Positions 56,338 to 64,000 of a stretch of 64,000 bases of DNA are shown here, one piece after another. Every line of letters begins with the position of its first letter. Position 1 is the first letter of the stretch. This DNA is from Caulobacter sp. (GTDB taxonomy: Bacteria; Pseudomonadota; Alphaproteobacteria; Caulobacterales; Caulobacteraceae): the NCBI GenBank assembly GCA_029866155.1, contig JARWZW010000010.1, forward strand, positions 33,788 through 97,787, read 5' to 3'. The notes under the pieces are model-generated. The model did no database searches, had not been told where the DNA came from, and saw nothing but the letters and a program-made list of their open reading frames with translations. Position numbers and translations under genes: made by a program.

Positions 56338-56742
56338 ATGGCCCTGGAACCGAAAATTGTCCGTCGGTCCCGAATTTCGGCAAAGCCCGCCGCAAGGTCG
56401 GCGCCTTCCACATTGCCGGCCAGGGCGCCGGTCGTCGAGGGCGCGGAACCGGTCGCGGCCAAACGACCGATCCTGAAGCTCAAGTTTCCGCCGGCAGCCC
56501 CCGCGACCCCGCCCTCGACCACACCGGCTGGAACGTCCCTTGCGAAGGCGGCCGCTCCGCCTTTGCCCGCCGGACCGCATTGGAAATGCAAACCTTGCGG
56601 CGCTCTGGTGGTCCTGACGGGCTCCGAAGCCGACGACGCGGTTATCCGCTGTCCCAGTTGCAACGCCAGGCTCGGGATTGCGGCGCACTTCAGGCCCGAT
56701 GCGCCGGAAGCGTCCAGGGTCAGGGCCCGGCGTGTTTCCTGA
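56338..56742 (+). CDS. Zinc-ribbon protein of unknown function
   Basis: A 134-residue protein. The first 75 residues are Ala/Pro/Lys-rich and probably disordered. The C-terminal part has a zinc ribbon: WKCKPCGALVVL and IRCPSCNARL (two CxxC pairs). No family name can be given. The start is ATG 56338; an upstream TTG (56302) lacks similarity support. It lies between the divergent amidase gene and the RNase E leader. A nucleic-acid-binding role is suggested only by the ribbon. Confidence 0.65.
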   Translation: MALEPKIVRRSRISAKPAARSAPSTLPARAPVVEGAEPVAAKRPILKLKFPPAAPATPPSTTPAGTSLAKAAAPPLPAGPHWKCKPCGALVVLTGSEADDAVIRCPSCNARLGIAAHFRPDAPEASRVRARRVS

Positions 56743-57125
56743 CGGCCGGGCGACATGCGGGATCATGCGCCTGTTGTGAGCATATCTTCCAGCAGCGACG
56801 TCTCGCCACTTTCCTTTCCTCCTTTCTCTGGTCTATGGTCGCTCAGCGCGCCGTGCTTCGCGACTGACGAAGTGGCTCCGCGCTGAACCAAAAGGACCTG
56901 CGTCCTGTCCCGCTTCGGCAAATGGACGCGCAACACAACCGCCCCAGCGCCGTCCCGGCGCTTCAGGCAAACAGAGACCTTTCATGGGCCGCGCTCTCGC
57001 CCCGACAACGCTGACGCTGATCCCCGCCTCTTCCGAGAGCGGCGGGTTTGGCGGCGTGATGCGCGCCAATCAACAAGACCGGCGGCTGCGCCAAGAGCGC
57101 GCCTTTGGCCGGAGAGAGAAAATCG
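56743..57125 (+). other. Long structured leader of the RNase E mRNA
   Basis: No gene is apparent in this 383-bp gap. The DNA has several stable stems. The first is 56843-56886, TCAGCGCG paired with CGCGCTGA, with an inner CTTCG/CGAAG. CAGCGCC/GGCGCTT lies near 56945-56968, and CCCGC-CTCT/AGAG-CGGCGGG near 57021-57047. A GGCCGGAGAGAG ribosome-binding segment precedes the ATG at 57126. RNase E typically controls its own mRNA by cleavage in a long 5' UTR, and this region fits. Confidence 0.65.
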
Positions 57126-59882
57126 ATGACAAAGAAAATGCTCATCGACGCCGCACACGCCGAAGAAACGCGTGTCGTCGTCATGGATGGAAGCCGGATC
57201 GAAGAATTTGACTTCGAAAGCCAGTCAAGAAAGCAACTCCGGGGAAACATCTACCTCGCCAAGGTAACTCGCGTCGAACCCAGCCTGCAGGCTGCGTTCA
57301 TCGAGTATGGCGGCAATCGGCATGGCTTCCTCGCCTTCAACGAGATCCATCCCGACTATTACCAGATTCCGGTTGCTGACCGCGAAGCCCTGATGCGCGA
57401 GGTCGCAGAGGAAGACGACGAGCCAGCGCCGCCCCGCCGCGGCCGTAGTCGCCCCCGCCCTGCCGCCCGCGAAGAATCCGCCACAGCTGCGATCGAAACA
57501 GAGGCCGATTCCCCCGAGGCCGAGGGCGAAGAGACCGAAGACCATGCCGAAGACGCCGCTGTTGAACGGCTTGGCGCCGACGACGACGACGATATGGAAG
57601 AAGAGGTCGAGCGCCGCCGTCGCCGCCTCATGCGGAAATACAAGATCCAGGACGTCATCCGGCGCCGGCAGATCATGCTGGTCCAGGTGGTCAAGGAAGA
57701 GCGCGGCAACAAGGGCGCGGCCCTGACGACCTACCTGTCACTGGCCGGCCGCTATGGCGTGCTGATGCCCAATACTGATCGTGGCGGCGGCATCAGCCGC
57801 AAGATCGTCTCGGCCACCGACCGCAAGCGCCTCAAGAGCGTCGTCCAGAGCCTGGACGTACCCAAGGGCCTGGGCCTGATCGTGCGCACGGCCGGCGCCA
57901 AGCGCACCAAGGCCGAAATCAAGCGCGACTACGAATATCTGATGCGTCTCTGGGAAAACATCCGCGAGACGACGCTCAATTCCGTCGCCCCGGCCCTGAT
58001 CTACGAGGAAGAGGATCTCGTCAAACGCGCGATCCGGGACCTGTTCGACAAGGACATCGACAGCGTTCATGTCGAGGGTGAAGGCGGTTACCGCGAAGCC
58101 CGCGACTTCATGCGGATGATCATGCCCAGCCAGGCCAATAAGGTCATGGCCTATCGTGAGCCGACGCCGCTATTTGTCGCCCACAGGATCGAGAGCCAGC
58201 TCTCGCAGATATACTCGCCGGTCGTGCCCCTGCGGTCCGGCGGCTATCTGGTGATCAACCAGACCGAAGCCCTGGTCGCCATCGACGTGAACTCCGGCAA
58301 GGCGACCCGGGAAAGGAACATTGAGGCCACGGCGCTGAAGACCAACATGGAGGCGGCTGAAGAGGCCTGCCGCCAGTTGCGGCTGCGGGACCTGGCCGGC
58401 CTGATTGTCATCGACTTCATCGACATGGAAGAGTCGAAGAACAACCGGGCGGTCGAGAAGATCCTCAAGGACAATCTGAAAGATGACCGCGCCCGGGTTC
58501 AGATGGGCCGCATTTCGTCCTTCGGACTGATGGAAATCAGCCGCCAGCGCCGCCGCACCGGCGTGCTGGAAGGTACGACCCATGTCTGCCCCCATTGCGA
58601 AGGCGTCGGTCGGGTGCGCTCGGTGGAATCCAGCGCCCTCTCGGCCCTGCGCGCAGTCGAAATGGAAGCCCTGCGCGGCGGCGGCGAGTTGACCCTCAAG
58701 GTCCCTGCTGCAGTCGGCCTCTATATCCTGAACGAGAAGCGCGGCCATCTGGCCCGGATTCATCACGTCCATAATCTGTACGTGACAATCCAGGTGGACG
58801 AGGCCCTGGCCCATGCGGACCATGAACTGGAACGCACCTCGCTGGGCGAGCACAGTCTCCACCCTCTGGATTCGGCGGCCCTCGCCCTGCCGGCCCAGGC
58901 CCTCGTCGAGGATGACGATTTCGTTGCCCCGGACGACGACGAAGATGACGAAGAGATTGTCAGCGAAGACGATGATGGCGCCGAGGCCGAAATGGCGGCG
59001 CGCCCGGCTCGCACCGAACCTCGCGAACCCCGTCGTGAAGATGACTCCGATGGCCGTGGCGGTCGTCGTCGCAGGCGCCGGCGTGGCGGACGCCGAGACG
59101 AGGAAGAGACCGAAGTCGCCGCCGCAACGGACGGCCCTGCAGAGCCGGCGCCGGAGCTTGATGCCGACGCCGATGGTGACGAGGAACTCGACAAGGACGG
59201 ACGTCGCCGTCGGCGCGGTCGTCGCGGCGGCCGTCGCAGCCGGGAAGAAGATCGTCCCCGCGACGGTTTCGCCTGGGCTCGCCCCCGGGTCCCGTTTGGC
59301 AACGATCCATTCCAGTGGCACGATCCGGCGACCCTCGAAGGCGGCGGCATGCTGTCCATCAAGGAACAGGCCGAGCCGCAGGTCGCTTCGTTGTCGACCG
59401 TAAGGCCCGAACCGGTCCAGGAACCCGTCGTGACGGCGCCGGTCATCCCGGACCTCGCTCCGGCCGGAGCCGCCAGCTTCCCGGACGAAGTCTGGGTGGA
59501 ACTTCCCACCGAGCCCGAAACCGCGCGCAAGCCGCGCCGCAGCCGGACCCGGGGCAAGAAGGCAGAAGCCGAAGTCGTGACTGAATCTGCCGAAGGGCCG
59601 GTTGAGCCGGAGGCTGTCGTCTCCACCGCCGAAACCCTGGCACCGGAGCCCGCCACCGAGGTCCTTGAGACCGTTCCGGAAGTGGAGCTCGCCCCGGAGG
59701 CGGAGGTCATCCAGGACGGGCCAGCGGCCGCGGCGCCTTCGATCATGGAAGCCGAGCTCACCAGCATCGCGTCCGATCCGAGGGCTGTCTTCGCTCCGGT
59801 TCCGACGGTGGTCTCAGACCCTGATCCGTCAGAAATTCAGGCCCCCCCTGAAAAGCCGAAGCGGGGCTGGTGGCGTCGGTGA
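57126..59882 (+). CDS. rne: Ribonuclease E
   Basis: The central mRNA-decay and rRNA/tRNA-processing endonuclease, 918 residues. The S1 domain opens RGNIYLAKVTRVEPSLQAAF and is interrupted, as in other alphaproteobacteria, by an acidic insert (about residues 95-165). Catalytic Asp-387 (VAIDVNSGK) and Asp-430 (IVIDFIDME) are 43 residues apart, as in E. coli. The zinc-link CPHC is at 488-491. The C-terminal half is Glu/Arg/Pro-rich and disordered, and ends in KPKRGWWRR, the motif that binds PNPase in Caulobacter. ATG 57126 is chosen by the ribosome-binding site. Confidence 0.97.
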   Translation: MTKKMLIDAAHAEETRVVVMDGSRIEEFDFESQSRKQLRGNIYLAKVTRVEPSLQAAFIEYGGNRHGFLAFNEIHPDYYQIPVADREALMREVAEEDDEPAPPRRGRSRPRPAAREESATAAIETEADSPEAEGEETEDHAEDAAVERLGADDDDDMEEEVERRRRRLMRKYKIQDVIRRRQIMLVQVVKEERGNKGAALTTYLSLAGRYGVLMPNTDRGGGISRKIVSATDRKRLKSVVQSLDVPKGLGLIVRTAGAKRTKAEIKRDYEYLMRLWENIRETTLNSVAPALIYEEEDLVKRAIRDLFDKDIDSVHVEGEGGYREARDFMRMIMPSQANKVMAYREPTPLFVAHRIESQLSQIYSPVVPLRSGGYLVINQTEALVAIDVNSGKATRERNIEATALKTNMEAAEEACRQLRLRDLAGLIVIDFIDMEESKNNRAVEKILKDNLKDDRARVQMGRISSFGLMEISRQRRRTGVLEGTTHVCPHCEGVGRVRSVESSALSALRAVEMEALRGGGELTLKVPAAVGLYILNEKRGHLARIHHVHNLYVTIQVDEALAHADHELERTSLGEHSLHPLDSAALALPAQALVEDDDFVAPDDDEDDEEIVSEDDDGAEAEMAARPARTEPREPRREDDSDGRGGRRRRRRRGGRRDEEETEVAAATDGPAEPAPELDADADGDEELDKDGRRRRRGRRGGRRSREEDRPRDGFAWARPRVPFGNDPFQWHDPATLEGGGMLSIKEQAEPQVASLSTVRPEPVQEPVVTAPVIPDLAPAGAASFPDEVWVELPTEPETARKPRRSRTRGKKAEAEVVTESAEGPVEPEAVVSTAETLAPEPATEVLETVPEVELAPEAEVIQDGPAAAAPSIMEAELTSIASDPRAVFAPVPTVVSDPDPSEIQAPPEKPKRGWWRR

Positions 59883-59939
59883 TCATCCGACGCTAGAGTT
59901 GGGTTAGCGCGGGGGCGCAAACGGAGTAGTTTTGTTCGT

Positions 59940-61343
59940 ATGAGCTCCCGCAGACTTACGATCCGTCGCGCATTTCGAGGTCTCGTTGCAACCCTGGTTG
60001 CAACGGGCCTCGTCATGGGCGCCACCGCCTCCGCACAGGCCCAGGGCATCGCCCTGCTGCGCGATACGGAGATCGAGGAAATCCTGCACGAACAGGCCGA
60101 TCCGGTCCTGATCGCCGCCGGCCTCGATCCCAAGGACGTGACTATCCTGCTGGTCGGAGACAAGTCGCTCAACGCCTTCGCCTCCACCGGTCAGGTGATG
60201 GGCTTCAATACCGGCCTGATTCTTGAGACGGAAAATCCCAACCAGCTGAAGGGCGTCATGGCCCACGAGACCGGCCACCTGGCCGGCGCCCACCCCCTGC
60301 GATCAGAAGACATGCTGAAGGCAGGACTGCGCCCGATGCTGCTGACCATGGGGCTGGGCGTGCTGGCCCTGCTGGCTGGGGCCCCCGATGCAGGCGCCAT
60401 GCTGATCGGCAATTCGGGCTATTTCGCACAACTGGGAGCCCTGGGTTACAGCCGTGAACAGGAAGGCCGGGCGGATCAGGCAGCCGTTGGCTTCCTCGAA
60501 AAGACCGGTCAGTCCAGCCTGGGGCTGGTCGAATTCTTCGACAAGTTCCGCTACCAGGAAGTTTTCCAGGAGGCCCGGAGATTTCCCTACTTCCGGAGTC
60601 ACCCTCTGTCTTCGGAACGGATAGAACTGCTTCGCACCCGGGTGGAATCCCAGAGCCATTACGCTGTCGTCGATTCCCCCGAAGCCCTGGCCAAGCACCA
60701 GATCATGAAGGCCAAGATCGATGGCTTCACATCGCCCCAGGCAGCCTTGATCAAGTATGGGGAAAAGGACACGGCCTATCCCGCCCGCTATGCCCGGGCG
60801 ATCGCCTATTACCGTCTGAAGGATATCGACCGATCCCTCAAGATGGTCGACGCTCTGTTGGTGGAGCAGCCGGACAACGCCTATCTCTGGGAACTCAAGG
60901 GCCAGATGCTGTTCGAATTTGCCCGGACCCGCGAGGCCGAGGCGCCGCAGCGCCGGTCTGTGGCCCTGAAACCCAATGCGCCTCTGTTGAGGATCAATCT
61001 CGGCCAGACCCTGATCAATCTCGATGACCCGCGCAAGCGGGACGAAGGGATCGATGAACTGAAGCGGGCGCTGCTCGATGATGAGATTCCGGACGCCTGG
61101 CGCCTGCTGGCCCAGGCCTATGACGCCCGGGGAGACGAAGGTCTCGCGAGGCTGGCCACGGCCGAATATTACTACAGCGTCGGGGGCCTGAACGAGGCGC
61201 GGTCCTTCGCCATGCGCGCCAGAGGACTTCTGGACAAGGACACGATCAGCTGGCGCCGTGCAACGGACATCGTCCTCACCGCCAATCCCAGCGATGAGGA
61301 CCTGAAGGACCTCGCCAAGGAAGGCGCAATCCTTCATCGCTAG
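59940..61343 (+). CDS. M48 family metalloprotease with TPR repeats (BepA-like)
   Basis: A periplasmic quality-control protease of 467 residues. The signal peptide is residues 1-35 (LVATGLVMGATASAQA). The M48 zinc motif HETGH is at 109-113, with the third ligand Glu probably in QEGRADQAAV. The second half carries TPR repeats (AYYRLKDIDRSLKMVDALL, YLWELKGQMLFEFARTREAE, and the last two). It resembles BepA, which degrades stalled outer-membrane proteins. A TGATxx junction is absent; it starts 57 bp after rne. Confidence 0.9.
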   Translation: MSSRRLTIRRAFRGLVATLVATGLVMGATASAQAQGIALLRDTEIEEILHEQADPVLIAAGLDPKDVTILLVGDKSLNAFASTGQVMGFNTGLILETENPNQLKGVMAHETGHLAGAHPLRSEDMLKAGLRPMLLTMGLGVLALLAGAPDAGAMLIGNSGYFAQLGALGYSREQEGRADQAAVGFLEKTGQSSLGLVEFFDKFRYQEVFQEARRFPYFRSHPLSSERIELLRTRVESQSHYAVVDSPEALAKHQIMKAKIDGFTSPQAALIKYGEKDTAYPARYARAIAYYRLKDIDRSLKMVDALLVEQPDNAYLWELKGQMLFEFARTREAEAPQRRSVALKPNAPLLRINLGQTLINLDDPRKRDEGIDELKRALLDDEIPDAWRLLAQAYDARGDEGLARLATAEYYYSVGGLNEARSFAMRARGLLDKDTISWRRATDIVLTANPSDEDLKDLAKEGAILHR

Positions 61344-61389
61344 GTTCGACCTCGCCGAACGATTCCAAGCTCCGAGAAGAGACCCGCCC

Positions 61390-62169
61390 ATGCGTCGCCT
61401 CCCCATCCTCGTGATTATGGCCACTGCAGGCCTGCTGGCCCTGACCGGCTGCAAGAAATCAGAGACCCCTCCGACCGAACCGGCGGCGGCGCTGGCTCCA
61501 ACCGTGAAGGTCGACAAGGCATTCGGCGACAAGGTTCGCGCCTATCTGCTACAGAACCCGCAGGTTCTGCTTGAGGTCTCCCAGGCCCTGCAAGCCAAGC
61601 AGTTCGCCGAATCGGAAGCCGCCGCCGAGGCCGGCCGACGAAAGATCCCGATGTTCCGGGCCCGGCTGGAGCGAGACCCGAGAGATTTCGTGGCCAACCC
61701 CAACGGGCGCGTCACAGTGGTTGAGTTCTATGACTACAACTGCACCTACTGCAAGGTCATCGCCCCCGAGGTCATGGCGCTTATTCGCCAGCACCCGGAA
61801 GTCCGTTTCGTATTCAAGGACTTTACACTCGGCAGCTTTGGCCCGACTTCTGAATACGCTGCGGCAGCCGCAAAAGCCTTGCGCGACAAGGGCCTGTTCC
61901 TCGACGGTCATCAGGAAATGATGGCCAGGAAGCCCCTCACCGACGAGATGGTGGATGACCTGCTCAAGCGGAATGGAATATCGCCGGCCGGGGTTCGCAC
62001 CTTCGAACAAACGCCAGACCAGAAAAAGTATCTGGATGATGTCCGGACGCTGGCGGGCGACATCGGTCTGGACGGGACCCCCGCCTTTGTGATCGGTGAC
62101 ACCGTCGTGCCCGGCGCAGACCCTGAGCGGCTGCGCGCCGCCATAGCGTCGGCCCTGGCAGGGCGATAA
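61390..62169 (+). CDS. DsbA family thiol oxidoreductase, lipoprotein
   Basis: A 259-residue protein. The signal has the lipobox ALTGC at about residue 21, so it is anchored in the envelope. Residues 45-85 form a helical extension (VRAYLLQNPQVLLEVSQAL, DUF-like ScsC/DsbA extension). The thioredoxin fold follows with the redox pair Cys-118 and Cys-121 (NCTYC), and the cis-proline loop GLDGTPAFVIGD. It may act as disulfide oxidase or isomerase. It follows the M48 gene by 46 bp and is probably cotranscribed. Confidence 0.9.
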   Translation: MRRLPILVIMATAGLLALTGCKKSETPPTEPAAALAPTVKVDKAFGDKVRAYLLQNPQVLLEVSQALQAKQFAESEAAAEAGRRKIPMFRARLERDPRDFVANPNGRVTVVEFYDYNCTYCKVIAPEVMALIRQHPEVRFVFKDFTLGSFGPTSEYAAAAAKALRDKGLFLDGHQEMMARKPLTDEMVDDLLKRNGISPAGVRTFEQTPDQKKYLDDVRTLAGDIGLDGTPAFVIGDTVVPGADPERLRAAIASALAGR

Positions 62170-62225
62170 CGCCTCCTCGACAGTCCAGAACCCGCTTTAG
62201 GTCGGAAGCGACGCTACTCCGTCAG

Positions 62226-63857
62226 TCAGATAAGGGTCAGCGGGGTGACGGCAATATCGCCTGCGCCCCAACCGGACCGGGCGGCTGCCAGGGCCTCCTC
62301 GGCTTCCACCCGTCGGCCAAGGGCCGCCTGGGCGCGGGAAACGACCAGCAGGGCCATGGGATCCCTGGGCCAGGTCTTGAGAACAGACCTCGCCTCCTGC
62401 AAGGCGGGCTCATAACGACTATCCGCCAGGAGGGCGGCCGCCAGACTTCGGCGAACCGGATACCACCAGGGCGGAGGATCCCGCTGATCTCCCAGAGCCC
62501 TCTCCTGGCGTATCGCTGCGGCGCGATAGGCCTTGGCCGCGACGCCAAAATCGCTCTGGAGCATCGCCGCCCGGCCTGCAAGCACCCCTCTTCCGATCTC
62601 GATCAGGGCGGTTGCCGAACCTGATGGCGGTCCCCGCCCCTCCACGCCCGGCTTCATCAGGCGGACCTCCGCCAGCAGCAGGTCGGCGTCCCCCTTGCGG
62701 GCCAGGGCTTCACCGCGCCCGTAGCGCCAGAGAGCCCGAACAAGAGGCAGGTCAGGGGACGGTGGCGCCATGGCCATGACCTGGTCCGGATCGGTGAAGC
62801 GCCCATGTGCGAACCAGGCTGACGCCACCCCCGTCTGGGCCCAAATCCCGCCAGCCTTGATGTCCTTTTCAGGTGTTTCCAGATACCGGCCTGCTATCTT
62901 CAGGGCCGCGCCAGCCTCGCCAGCCATCATGGCGCCGCCGAGGGCAAACCGCACATTGTGCCCGTAATAGGGAATGTCCCAGGGCGAAGCCGAGGCCCCT
63001 GTGGTCTTGACCCAGGCGTGGTCGACATCCATGGCCTCCAGATTGGCCATGGCTGCGTCCCGATACCGGCCGATCTGGTAGTATGTATGCGAGGGCATGT
63101 GGATCAGGTGACTGGCACCCGGCGCCAAGGCCTTTAGCCGATCAGCATGGGCCTCGGCCCTACCGGCCTGACCTATCCATTCTGTCGAGTGGATGTAGAA
63201 ATGGATCGCGCCGGCACTGTCGGGCGATCGCCTCAGCACCGCGTCCAGTATCTCAACCGCTCGCTTTTCCTGACCGGCGATCATCAGGGCGTCAGCAGCC
63301 AGGACCTGCAGGGAATCGTCCTGCGGATAGCCCCGGGCCAAGGTCTCCATGGCCCGGGCATAGGCGCCGCCTCCGAGACGGTAGCGCTGAATCAAGGCCG
63401 ACCCCAGTCTGCGATCACGCTCGGGACTGCTGGCCAGCAGCTTCTGGGCTCTGACGGCGACAGCATAGGCTTCGGCCTTTTGCTGCGCATTGATGGGGTA
63501 GTTGATGGTCGGGCCCAGGGAGAGGGCCTCACCCCATAGGCACATCCCGCAAGCCGGATCCAGCCGGACGGCCTCCCTGAAGGCTGCTGTCGCTTCTTCA
63601 TGGGCGAAGGCCCAGGCCAGCCGGAGCCCATGGTTGAACCAGGCCTGGGCCTGAGGATTGCCGGTGGAGATGGCCAGACTGTCGTTTCCATAACCTGGCA
63701 GTATCTTCATCGTCGCGGCCGCTGGCCTGACCCCGGCCGATCCCTGGGCTTCATTGCTGCAAAGCGCCGAAAGGGCGAGAACGTCGAACGGACGGGCCTG
63801 GGGTGCGCCCAGGGACATCAACCCCATGGCGGCGCCGAGCAACAGGATTGAACGCAT
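62226..63857 (-). CDS. Exported TPR-repeat protein of unknown function
   Basis: A 543-residue protein with a signal peptide (MRSILLLGAAMGLMSLGAPQA). The mature part is made of TPR-like repeats: AQAWFNHGLRLAWAFAHEEA, AFREAVRLDPACGMCLWGEA, LSLGPTINYPINAQQKAEAY, and a central AIHFYIHSTEWIGQAGRAEA. The HSTE and HMPSHTYY histidines resemble a family of bacterial TPR proteins without known activity. The start is ATG 63857. It is convergent with the DsbA-like gene. Confidence 0.8.
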   Translation of the reverse strand: MRSILLLGAAMGLMSLGAPQARPFDVLALSALCSNEAQGSAGVRPAAATMKILPGYGNDSLAISTGNPQAQAWFNHGLRLAWAFAHEEATAAFREAVRLDPACGMCLWGEALSLGPTINYPINAQQKAEAYAVAVRAQKLLASSPERDRRLGSALIQRYRLGGGAYARAMETLARGYPQDDSLQVLAADALMIAGQEKRAVEILDAVLRRSPDSAGAIHFYIHSTEWIGQAGRAEAHADRLKALAPGASHLIHMPSHTYYQIGRYRDAAMANLEAMDVDHAWVKTTGASASPWDIPYYGHNVRFALGGAMMAGEAGAALKIAGRYLETPEKDIKAGGIWAQTGVASAWFAHGRFTDPDQVMAMAPPSPDLPLVRALWRYGRGEALARKGDADLLLAEVRLMKPGVEGRGPPSGSATALIEIGRGVLAGRAAMLQSDFGVAAKAYRAAAIRQERALGDQRDPPPWWYPVRRSLAAALLADSRYEPALQEARSVLKTWPRDPMALLVVSRAQAALGRRVEAEEALAAARSGWGAGDIAVTPLTLI

Positions 63858-63906
63858 AGCGGGCCGTTCCTCCAACAGGGCCGTCCATCAGATCAGGCCG
63901 TGGCGG

Positions 63907-64000
63907 TCAGATCAATCCAGCCAGCGGAGATGAAGGATCGGCATACATCCGGCGAGGCATTCGACCAGCCAGATAGGCCTCTCGGCCCGCGATAACCGCA
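63907..64000 (-). CDS. thiG: Probable thiazole synthase ThiG, C-terminal end (cut by window edge)
   Basis: Only the last 30 codons fall in the window. They read [27 protein letters not shown], close to the ThiG C-terminus consensus (AGRxAYxAGRxP...AxxSSPxxG). ThiG makes the thiazole phosphate of thiamine. The stop codon is at 63907-63909. The call rests on this short tail alone, so the identity is tentative. Confidence 0.5.
   Translation of the reverse strand, partial: AVIAGREAYLAGRMPRRMYADPSSPLAGLI

Overview
The window is a dense stretch of bacterial chromosome with high GC content, almost all housekeeping genes. Gene content and order point to an alphaproteobacterium of the Caulobacterales (Caulobacter/Phenylobacterium type). 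The main clues are tig followed by clpP, a glnB-glnA pair, a DUF2842 gene, coniferyl aldehyde dehydrogenase, a bactofilin overlapping an M23 peptidase gene, an ubiquinol-cytochrome c chaperone, a DUF177-plsX-fabH-ihfA-merR cluster, and an RNase E whose C-terminus ends in KRGWWRR. The genus is inferred, not proven. I found no prophage, transposase, CRISPR array, rRNA operon or secondary-metabolite cluster.

Layout. 1-4203 (minus): clpP (cut by the window edge), tig, tRNA-Leu, a bifunctional NAD(P)HX repair enzyme and a histidine phosphatase. 4672-6467 (plus): glnB-glnA. 6553-11099: a Kazal-domain lipoprotein, a translationally coupled pair of amidohydrolase-fold proteins of which the second has lost its metal ligands, and a lower-GC polysaccharide pyruvyl transferase-like gene. 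11164-15816 (plus): parE, a fatty acid hydroxylase and an RhlE-type helicase. 15853-21932: a small exported protein, coniferyl aldehyde dehydrogenase, a GGDEF protein without an I-site, a PaaG-like enoyl-CoA hydratase/isomerase, TfoX, a TetR regulator and an acyltransferase.

22069-29410 (minus) is a complete SUF iron-sulfur assembly operon read from an IscR-like Rrf2 regulator: Rrf2, iscS-like, sufB, a VOC gene, sufC, sufD, sufS, sufT, sufA. The VOC gene and a palindromic repeat interrupt the normally tight sufB-sufC junction. 29551-36432 (mostly plus) holds a hydrolase, ppa, a NamZ-like muramidase and DOMON-like pair on the minus strand, tyrS, bcp, an M23 peptidase and a bactofilin. 36600-41283 holds exported MsrB, GNAT, argC, rpsI-rplM, a Tat-exported ABM-domain protein and ctaA. 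41378-47311 holds small membrane proteins, tRNA-Pro, merR/ihfA/fabH/plsX/DUF177, a cytochrome bc1 chaperone, bamE and a COQ10-like gene. 47316-56742 holds lipA, a lipoprotein hydrolase, an Aas-like acyl-ACP synthetase, prfB with an intact programmed frameshift, PBP1a, an AmiC-type amidase and a zinc-ribbon protein. 56743-64000 holds a long structured leader and RNase E, an M48/TPR protease, a DsbA-like lipoprotein, a TPR protein and a probable thiG 3' end.

The most unusual observations are: the active/inactive amidohydrolase pair; a two-hairpin inverted element resembling a REPIN before the M23 gene; an AT-rich island with a perfect 8-bp inverted repeat overlapping a TATAAT; twin palindromes at the tfoX/tetR divergent start that argue for moving the tetR start; a perfect palindrome between the Rrf2 regulator and its divergent hydrolase; and the VOC/repeat insertion in the suf operon. 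All assignments come from reading motifs by eye. No database search was run.
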